Origin: Microthrixaceae bacterium
GTDB taxonomy: Bacteria; Actinomycetota; Acidimicrobiia; Acidimicrobiales; Acidimicrobilacustridaceae
DNA length: 5,648 nucleotides
Reading direction: 5' to 3'
Assembly (NCBI GenBank): GCA_023264915.1
Contig: JAHFUU010000201.1
Location: 1 to 5,648, forward strand
Shown here: piece by piece, positions 1-5,648 of the stretch
How positions within the stretch are numbered: position 1 is the stretch's first letter
Layout: every line of letters begins with the position of its first letter
Notes under the pieces: model-generated
What the model saw: the letters and a program-made list of their open reading frames with translations, nothing else
The model's database searches: none
Told to the model about the DNA's origin: nothing
Translations under genes and position numbers: made by a program

Positions 1-4
1 GGCT

Positions 5-8
5 AAGG
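5..8 (+). promoter_or_regulatory. Putative ribosome binding site of ftsH (AAGG)
   Basis: AAGG lies 7 nt upstream of the GTG at 16. It is only 1 nt from the TTG at 10, so it favours GTG 16 as the ftsH start. A TAA at 4-6 is in frame with ftsH, so the gene cannot extend further upstream; that TAA might also end an upstream gene that is not visible. Confidence 0.4.
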
Positions 9-15
9 CTTGCCT

Positions 16-2001
<1,986 letters not shown>

Positions 2002-2006
2002 GAACC

Positions 2007-2012
2007 GAAGGG
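2007..2012 (+). promoter_or_regulatory. Ribosome binding site of folE (GAAGGG)
   Basis: A purine-rich GAAGGG lies 4 nt before the ATG at 2017, inside the 15-nt ftsH-folE gap. It supports that start. The gap is too short for a separate promoter, so folE is probably co-transcribed with ftsH or served by a promoter inside ftsH. Confidence 0.5.
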
Positions 2013-2016
2013 CAAC

Positions 2017-2667
2017 ATGAGTGATCTGAACCATTCAAGTGGGGACAACGACGTCGTCGCCCTGAGCTCCCTGCGACCTGGCGAAAGCACCGCCGGAACA
2101 ATCGATCTTCGCCGGGTCGAGGCTGCCGTGCACGAGATCCTCCGTGCCGTCGGTGAGGACCCGGAACGCGACGGTCTCGTCGGCACCCCAGGCAGGGTCG
2201 CCAGGATGTACGCCGAGGTGTTCTCCGGCCTGCACGAGTCCCCGGACCAACACCTCCAGGTGATGTTCGAGGCTGACCACGACGAGATGGTCATGGTACG
2301 GGACATCGATCTGACGTCGATGTGCGAGCACCACCTGATCCCATTCATCGGAAAGGCTCATGTCGCGTACATCCCCAATGACGACGGCCGCATCTCCGGC
2401 CTTTCCAAGCTCGCCCGATTGGTCGATGCGTATGCGCGCCGACCACAGGTCCAAGAAAGGCTCACAAGCCAGATCGCCAACGAGATCGAGCGCACGCTTC
2501 AACCTCAAGGTGTCCTCGTGGTGATCGAGGCCGAGCACCTGTGCATGTCTATGCGTGGCGTGCGCAAACCGGGCGCTACGACGGTCACCTCAGCAGTTCG
2601 CGGCCTCTTCCGCGACAACGCAGCTACCCGATTCGAGGCGATGCGCCTGATCGACGGCAACCGTTGA
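2017..2667 (+). CDS. folE: GTP cyclohydrolase I (FolE, zinc-dependent type IA)
   Basis: First committed enzyme of folate synthesis: it opens the GTP imidazole ring, releases formate and yields 7,8-dihydroneopterin triphosphate. It is cytoplasmic and decameric in known homologues. The 216-aa length matches the family. Residues 1-30 are a variable N-terminal extension. The conserved core includes [13 protein letters not shown] at 53-65, [12 protein letters not shown] at 99-110 with zinc ligands C103 and H106, [23 protein letters not shown] at 128-150, and [12 protein letters not shown] at 171-182 with the third zinc ligand C176 and conserved H174. Zn-binding Cys-His-Cys is intact, so this is not the FolE2 type. 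The product must lose its phosphates before FolB can use it, and no Nudix or ordinary phosphatase is encoded in this window. Confidence 0.97.
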   Translation: MSDLNHSSGDNDVVALSSLRPGESTAGTIDLRRVEAAVHEILRAVGEDPERDGLVGTPGRVARMYAEVFSGLHESPDQHLQVMFEADHDEMVMVRDIDLTSMCEHHLIPFIGKAHVAYIPNDDGRISGLSKLARLVDAYARRPQVQERLTSQIANEIERTLQPQGVLVVIEAEHLCMSMRGVRKPGATTVTSAVRGLFRDNAATRFEAMRLIDGNR

Positions 2668-2685
2668 CCAGCAGCAGCCCTCGAC

Positions 2686-2716
2686 CCTGTGGGGCAGCGG
2701 GCGGGCCTCCCACGGG
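2686..2716 (+). terminator. Possible hairpin or terminator-like element after folE
   Basis: Positions 2686-2694 (CCTGTGGGG) can pair with 2708-2716 (TCCCACGGG) as a 9-bp RNA stem including two G-U pairs, with a 13-nt loop. It begins 19 nt after the folE stop. It lacks a T-run, so it may be a U-less actinobacterial terminator, an attenuator, a stabilising 3' structure, or chance. Confidence 0.35.
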
Positions 2717-2785
2717 ACCGGGTGTGAGCGCCTGCGGCGTCCCGAGAAGACGAGCCGTCCACCGTCCCAGCCAGTCAGGACCGTC

Positions 2786-2819
2786 GGGTCGGGTGGCGCG
2801 GCGCCAGAACCCAAGACCC
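2786..2819 (+). other. Bulged GC-rich hairpin in the folE-folP intergenic region
   Basis: GGGTC (2786-2790) pairs with GACCC (2815-2819), GGGT (2791-2794) with ACCC (2809-2812), and GGCG (2795-2798) with CGCC (2802-2805), around a CGG loop. That gives 13 pairs interrupted only by bulges of AA and AGA on the 3' side. The apex contains the DNA palindrome TGGCGCGGCGCCA at 2794-2806. The left arm (2791-2796) can instead pair with CCACCC at 2818-2823, giving an alternative fold. No known riboswitch class was recognised; a cis-acting RNA controlling folP is possible but unproven. Confidence 0.4.
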
Positions 2820-2860
2820 ACCCACGTCGAGGCAGCCCTTGTTGCTATGAGATGCACCGA

Positions 2861-2867
2861 AAGGAGG
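2861..2867 (+). promoter_or_regulatory. Strong Shine-Dalgarno-like AAGGAGG without a matching start codon
   Basis: AAGGAGG is essentially the full anti-SD complement and the strongest such site noticed in the window. No ATG, GTG or TTG occurs at normal spacing downstream: the first is TTG at 2894, 26 nt away, and the folP GTG is 47 nt away. The only candidate at good spacing (6 nt) is an ATC at 2874, a rare non-canonical initiator. That frame runs 16 codons to the TGA at 2922-2924. Confidence 0.4.
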
Positions 2868-2903
2868 CGACACATCAGTTCAAGTCAGCCGATTTGCGGG
2901 CGG

Positions 2904-2909
2904 TACTAC
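2904..2909 (+). promoter_or_regulatory. Weak candidate -10 element for leaderless folP
   Basis: TACTAC ends 5 nt before the GTG at 2915, the spacing expected if transcription starts at the initiation codon, as leaderless actinobacterial mRNAs often do. The match to TANNNT is imperfect and no convincing -35 is seen. The attraction of the idea is that folP has no SD directly upstream. Confidence 0.2.
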
Positions 2910-2914
2910 CCTGA

Positions 2915-3757
2915 GTGGTTGTGACCGCCCCTGAGGTTCATGGGAGCCAGTTCCCGAGCAACACCGCCGTCGTGATGGGAATCGTGAACGTCACCCCCGA
3001 TTCTTTCAGCGACGGTGGGCGCTACCTCGAGGCCGAGGCCGCAATAGCTCACGGTCTCAAGCTCATCGAGGACGGTGCTCAGGTCATCGACGTCGGCGGC
3101 GAATCGACCAGGCCGGGCGCGGAACCCGTCGATGCCCGAACCGAGGCCGAGAGGGTCTTGCCGGTAATCGAAGCGCTCAGCGAGCATGCAAGAGTATCGG
3201 TAGACACGACCAAACCTGCCGTCGCCGTGGCGGCAGTGGAAGCTGGGGCGACGATCATCAATGACGTCTCGGCGTCCTTGGCCGAGGTCGCGGCCGACAC
3301 GGGCGCGTGCTGGATAGCGATGCACATGCGAGGCCAGCCTCGAACCATGCAGGTCGACCCCCGCTATGGGGACGTCGTGGGTGAGGTCTCGGCCTTCTTG
3401 GAGGACCGGGCCGGCAGAGCCGCCGCTCTCGGCGTGCGCGAGATCTGGGTAGACCCCGGAATCGGGTTCGGCAAGACCCGTGCTCACAACCTGTCACTGC
3501 TGAAGCACCTACCCAGGCTCGTCGAGCTCGGGTGGCCCGTGGTGGTCGGCACCAGCCGGAAGAGCTTCCTCGGCGAGCTGCTCAGCACCTCCGATGGCAT
3601 TGCACCAGTCGGCGATCGGATCGAGGGATCAGTCGCCAGCGCGACCTGGGCAGTCGCCTGCGGCGCTCGGATGATCCGCGCGCACGACGTCGAGGCGACC
3701 GCACATGCCATCAAGGTTGTGGGCCCGCCCGTCCTGAGCAGAGCCTCACCAGCATGA
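2915..3757 (+). CDS. folP: Dihydropteroate synthase (FolP)
   Basis: Condenses 6-hydroxymethyl-7,8-dihydropterin pyrophosphate with p-aminobenzoate to dihydropteroate; it is the sulfonamide target and a TIM-barrel enzyme. Hallmarks of the 280-aa product: MGIVNVTPDSFSDGG at 21-35, GGESTRPGA at 61-69, SVDTTK at 95-100 with pterin-site D97, IINDVSA at 114-120 with N116, MHMRG at 136-140 followed by PRTMQ, DPGIGFGK at 180-187, GTSRKSF at 212-218 with K216, and RAHDV at 255-259. All pterin, pyrophosphate and pABA loop residues look intact. An in-frame TGA at 2912-2914 sits directly before GTG 2915, so the start is GTG 2915 or GTG 2921; the ATG at 2975 falls inside the first conserved strand and is too late. 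Neither start has an adjacent SD, which is unusual given the strong AAGGAGG stranded upstream. The gap to the next gene is 49 nt. Confidence 0.96.
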   Translation: MVVTAPEVHGSQFPSNTAVVMGIVNVTPDSFSDGGRYLEAEAAIAHGLKLIEDGAQVIDVGGESTRPGAEPVDARTEAERVLPVIEALSEHARVSVDTTKPAVAVAAVEAGATIINDVSASLAEVAADTGACWIAMHMRGQPRTMQVDPRYGDVVGEVSAFLEDRAGRAAALGVREIWVDPGIGFGKTRAHNLSLLKHLPRLVELGWPVVVGTSRKSFLGELLSTSDGIAPVGDRIEGSVASATWAVACGARMIRAHDVEATAHAIKVVGPPVLSRASPA

Positions 3758-3806
3758 GCACGGCACATCACGGGCATCAACCACGAACATCCACACAGAT
3801 GGCAGC

Positions 3807-4685
3807 ATGAGGACGATGGCAGTAAAGGGCAAATGGGCGAGGGGAATAACTCCCCGGAACTTCACCTGGATCATCAAGGACCAGCTCGCGATATGCGAGC
3901 GACCCGGTGGATACGGAAACAACCACCGCAAGGTCAGGCGCCAGGAGGAGATCATCTGGATCCGCGAGCAGGAGTTCACGTTCGTGATCTCCGTTGTTGT
4001 GTCCCAGCACAACCTGCACAACTACGACGAGATGGGCGTGCGATGGAAGCACCGTCCTTTCTCGACCCAAGACGACTTCGCCCAGTACCTGTCGAGCTTC
4101 TATTCAGAGCTGCACGAGATGCTCACCAGCGGCGCCAAGCTCATCCTGCACGGCGAGGAGGTTGGGGACAGGTTGTGTGGCCTCATGGGCGGGTATCTGC
4201 TGTGGGCGGGGCTCATCGACAGCGGCCCGCGGGCGATCTCCGCGACCGAACATCTGACGGGCCGCCAACTGGGGCCTCTCGGGCGTGAGCTCGTAGCAGT
4301 GGCCAGGTCACTGCCGGGCCCCGGGCTGGACAAGAGAACAGCACAAGCCGCGGCCGAGGCAGCCGAAAGGGCACAAGCCGCCCTACAAGCACCGGGACGA
4401 ACGTTGCCTGACACTGCCCCAGGCAAGATGAAGGGCAAGAGCCCAGTAGCGAAACCTGCCAAGTCCGCCACCACGACCAGGGCTATCAAGGCCGTGACCC
4501 GGAAGAGCTCTGTCCCCAAGACATCCAAGTCAACCAAGACATCCAAGGCGCCGAAGTCAGCGAAGCCCGCCAAGTCAGCGAAGCCCGCCAAGTCAGCGAA
4601 GCGCTCATCCAAGACTTCACCTACCCCCGCGACCACAAAGACGGGATCATCCAAGGCGCGCAAGAATCCGCCTCCCAAACGATGA
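3807..4685 (+). CDS. Dual-specificity-phosphatase-like protein with degraded active site and Lys/Ala/Pro-rich tail
   Basis: 292 aa; no established gene name recognised. Residues about 12-140 read like a dual-specificity/tyrosine phosphatase domain: an N-terminal GITPRNFTWIIKDQLAICERPGGYG resembles the substrate-recognition start of that fold, EEIIWIREQEFTFVISVV (48-65) the helix and central strand, RPFSTQDD (83-90) the general-acid loop, and LILHGEEVGDRLCGLMGGYLLWAGL (112-136) the P-loop plus following helix. The family signature is H-C-x5-R; here it is H115-G116-EEVGD-R122. The nucleophilic Cys is Gly (codon GGC at 4152-4154), the P-loop Gly is V119, and the Ser/Thr after Arg is L123. Catalysis by the normal mechanism is therefore unlikely, which points to a pseudophosphatase or phosphate-binding domain. 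Residues about 175-197 form an Ala-rich helix linker. Residues 208-292 are a basic, presumably disordered tail with strict K-x-x spacing at 238-265, like histone H1 or AlgP. ATG 3816 is an alternative start; neither has a clear SD. It overlaps folB by 4 bp. The phosphatase assignment is from motif order, not a search. Confidence 0.75.
   Translation: MRTMAVKGKWARGITPRNFTWIIKDQLAICERPGGYGNNHRKVRRQEEIIWIREQEFTFVISVVVSQHNLHNYDEMGVRWKHRPFSTQDDFAQYLSSFYSELHEMLTSGAKLILHGEEVGDRLCGLMGGYLLWAGLIDSGPRAISATEHLTGRQLGPLGRELVAVARSLPGPGLDKRTAQAAAEAAERAQAALQAPGRTLPDTAPGKMKGKSPVAKPAKSATTTRAIKAVTRKSSVPKTSKSTKTSKAPKSAKPAKSAKPAKSAKRSSKTSPTPATTKTGSSKARKNPPPKR
4518..4604 (+). repeat. Lys-triplet repeat region with exact 18-bp tandem repeat
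   Basis: From 4518, AAG recurs every 9 bp, encoding K-x-x from residue 238 to 265. Within it, 4554-4601 is an exact tandem array of AAGTCAGCGAAGCCCGCC (K-S-A-K-P-A), 2.67 copies at 4554-4571, 4572-4589 and 4590-4601. The units upstream of 4554 are degenerate versions. Identity at DNA level, including synonymous positions, indicates recent duplication or slippage. Gain or loss of a unit keeps the frame. Confidence 0.9.
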
Positions 4686-5059
4686 CCGGTCGCCGCCCCC
4701 GCGACACGATCGAGCTGCTCGGCCTTCAGACGACAGGCATCTGCGGGACGCTCCCCGAAGAGCAGATCCGGCCCCAGCCCATCGAGATCGACGCCGAGAT
4801 TGAAGTGGACCTGTCCCGGCCAGGCAGGACCGACGACATCCAGGACACCGTTGACTACTCAGCCTTGGCCGCAGAGATCGAACGAGTGGTCAGCACAGAG
4901 CGGTTCTTCTTGCTGGAACGCCTCGCGCAGCGCCTCTGCGACGTGCTGCTCACCGACGAGAGAGTCGTTGCAGTCACCGTGGGGGTGCGCAAGCTCCGCC
5001 CTCCGGTGGCACAGCAGCTGCGCACGGCCGGAGTGCGCATGGTCCGGGAGCGCCCATGA
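4682..5059 (+). CDS. folB: Dihydroneopterin aldolase (FolB)
   Basis: Cleaves 7,8-dihydroneopterin to 6-hydroxymethyl-7,8-dihydropterin and glycolaldehyde. The family forms homo-octamers of a tunnel fold. The 125-aa product has the usual length. By alignment from memory with the S. aureus enzyme, E27 (in TLPEEQ) matches its E22, Y59 (in DTVDYS) its Y54, LLERLAQRL at 77-85 the pterin-binding helix, and K104 (in VRKLRPPV) the catalytic Lys. The C-terminal AGVRMVRERP matches the family's final strand. Where many homologues have K-P just after the catalytic Lys, this one has K-L-R-P-P, a mild variation also seen as K-E-N-P-P in S. aureus. Its ATG overlaps the stop of the phosphatase-like gene (ATGA) and no SD is visible before it, so translation is probably coupled to that gene. 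Confidence 0.94.
   Translation: MTGRRPRDTIELLGLQTTGICGTLPEEQIRPQPIEIDAEIEVDLSRPGRTDDIQDTVDYSALAAEIERVVSTERFFLLERLAQRLCDVLLTDERVVAVTVGVRKLRPPVAQQLRTAGVRMVRERP
5046..5050 (+). promoter_or_regulatory. Ribosome binding site of folK (GGGAG) inside folB
   Basis: GGGAG ends 5 nt before the folK ATG at 5056, inside the last codons of folB. Unlike folB, folK therefore has its own initiation signal as well as the ATGA overlap. Confidence 0.45.
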
Positions 5060-5505
5060 GGGCCCTCCTCAGCCTTGGTTCGAACATCGGTGACCGTCGA
5101 AGCCTCCTTCGCGAAGCGGTGGCTTCCGTCCAGCCCGTCATGATCGTGTCACCGGTCTATGAGACCGAACCATTGGGCGGGCCGCCCAACCAGCAGCGCT
5201 ACCTCAACATCGTCATCGAGATCGACACGGATCTCACGCCTCGTGAGCTCCTGGGCGTGTGCCACCGCCTCGAGGCCGCCGCTGACCGGGTCCGAGGACA
5301 GCGGTGGGGCCCGCGGACCCTCGACGTCGACATCATATGGCACGAGTCTGGACCTGTGGACGAGCCCGACCTCGTGTTGCCCCATCCGAGGATGTTCGAG
5401 CGACGCTTCGTGATGGCGCCACTCGCTGACATCGCACCCGATCTGGCTCCAGACGGCTGGGAAGACCACGCTGAAGGCCGGGTCGACCAGCTGGGCCCGT
5501 TGTAA
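5056..5505 (+). CDS. folK: 6-hydroxymethyl-7,8-dihydropterin pyrophosphokinase (FolK, HPPK)
   Basis: Transfers pyrophosphate from ATP to 6-hydroxymethyl-7,8-dihydropterin, making the substrate of FolP. The 149-aa product is complete and close to the usual length of about 160. Motifs in order: SLGSNIGDR at 6-14, SPVYETEPLGGPPNQQRYLN at 32-51 (pterin-binding loop with conserved N51), RWGPRTLDVDII at 83-94 with Mg-binding D90 and D92 and ATP-binding Arg residues, then LPHPRMFERRFVMAPLADIAP at 108-128 with H110 and R112. All catalytic residues expected for HPPK are visible. The residues after 128 are poorly conserved and end at the TAA at 5503-5505. Its start overlaps the folB stop by ATGA. Confidence 0.96.
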   Translation: MRALLSLGSNIGDRRSLLREAVASVQPVMIVSPVYETEPLGGPPNQQRYLNIVIEIDTDLTPRELLGVCHRLEAAADRVRGQRWGPRTLDVDIIWHESGPVDEPDLVLPHPRMFERRFVMAPLADIAPDLAPDGWEDHAEGRVDQLGPL

Positions 5506-5514
5506 CACGAGACG

Positions 5515-5648
5515 ATGCGGCACTTTCTGATCGTCGGGGCGGGGAGAGCGGGCGGCTCCCTCACAAGCGCTCTTGGCATGACTGGGCGCTGGCAGCTAGA
5601 CCGGACCTTGCACCACGACGAGCCGCTCACAGGCGCGGCCAGGGGCGT
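5515..5648 (+). CDS. Rossmann-fold DUF2520-type protein, N-terminal fragment
   Basis: ATG at 5515 opens a frame that stays open to the window end (44 full codons). It begins with a hydrophobic strand and the dinucleotide-binding motif G-A-G-R-A-G-G-S-L at residues 8-16, and the visible part ends in AARG, where this family continues with a second strand. A protein of this kind (Rossmann-like plus DUF2520 domain, related to NADP-dependent ketopantoate reductase-like enzymes) follows the fol genes and precedes panC in many Actinomycetota. That context, more than the short sequence, supports the name. The start is 9 nt after the folK stop, with no strong SD, so it is probably in the same transcript. 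The exact function is not established; the remainder of the gene is outside the window. Confidence 0.7.
   Translation, partial: MRHFLIVGAGRAGGSLTSALGMTGRWQLDRTLHHDEPLTGAARG

Larger units (their letters stand above)
2852..2914 (+). other. Possible short upstream ORF abutting folP
   Basis: ATG at 2852 opens a 20-codon frame whose TGA (2912-2914) immediately precedes the GTG of folP, in the same frame. A second overlapping short frame runs from ATG 2847 to TGA 2922-2924 and overlaps a possible folP start GTG 2921 by GTGA. Neither has a good ribosome site upstream, because the strong SD lies within them. Either could be a leader peptide coupling translation into folP, or both could be chance. 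Confidence 0.2.

Noticed and set aside
2668..2914. Tetrahydrofolate riboswitch
   Set aside because: Location before a folate gene is suggestive, but I could not match either known THF riboswitch architecture. Only generic hairpins can be supported.
2541..2924. 127-codon plus-strand frame starting inside folE and crossing the intergenic region
   Set aside because: It starts out of frame inside conserved folE codons and reads as Arg/Pro/Ser-rich without domain or ribosome site. Only its last part (from 2847 or 2874) was kept as a possible leader.
4311..4330. GC palindrome CCGGGCCCCGG as a regulatory site
   Set aside because: It is a short run of C and G inside a coding region of a GC-rich genome and has no partner structure or positional logic.
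4518..4604. CRISPR-like or mobile-element repeat
   Set aside because: The repeats are short, contiguous without spacers, in frame, and encode a regular Lys-rich peptide, so they are a coding tandem repeat.
4100..4678. 192-codon minus-strand frame opposite the phosphatase-like gene
   Set aside because: Its repetitive Ala/Asp/Leu/Phe content is simply the complement of the AAG-rich tail; the plus-strand frame has fold-level motifs and operon context.

Overview
The window is a gene-dense, GC-rich, single-strand (+) stretch of a bacterial chromosome. It carries the actinobacterial folate-biosynthesis neighbourhood: ftsH, folE, folP, a phosphatase-like gene, folB, folK, then the start of a Rossmann/DUF2520 gene. 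The order ftsH-folE-folP-folB-folK, followed by a DUF2520 gene, is the one known from Actinomycetota such as Mycobacterium. The extra phosphatase-fold gene between folP and folB, together with overall protein style, suggests a deep-branching actinobacterium (Acidimicrobiia-like). That placement is inference; no 16S or other strong marker is present.

Layout. Positions 16-2001: FtsH membrane AAA+ metalloprotease, with two hairpin-forming inverted repeats in its low-complexity 3' end. Positions 2017-2667: GTP cyclohydrolase I (FolE). Positions 2668-2914: a 247-nt gap with two GC-rich hairpins, a near-perfect Shine-Dalgarno that lacks a usable start codon, and short reading frames ending exactly at the folP start. 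Positions 2915-3757: dihydropteroate synthase (FolP). Positions 3807-4685: a protein with a dual-specificity-phosphatase-like domain whose catalytic Cys is replaced by Gly, joined to a histone-H1-like Lys/Ala/Pro/Ser tail. Positions 4682-5059 and 5056-5505: dihydroneopterin aldolase (FolB) and HPPK (FolK), each joined to the gene before it by a 4-bp ATGA overlap. Position 5515 to the window end: N-terminus of a DUF2520-type Rossmann protein.

How the genes work together. FolE makes dihydroneopterin triphosphate from GTP. After removal of the phosphates, FolB cleaves dihydroneopterin to 6-hydroxymethyl-dihydropterin, FolK pyrophosphorylates it, and FolP condenses it with p-aminobenzoate to give dihydropteroate. 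The dephosphorylation step between FolE and FolB has no obvious enzyme here. The only unassigned gene in the operon has a phosphatase fold with a degraded active site, and this is the most interesting point in the window. No mobile elements, tRNA/rRNA genes or CRISPR arrays were seen.
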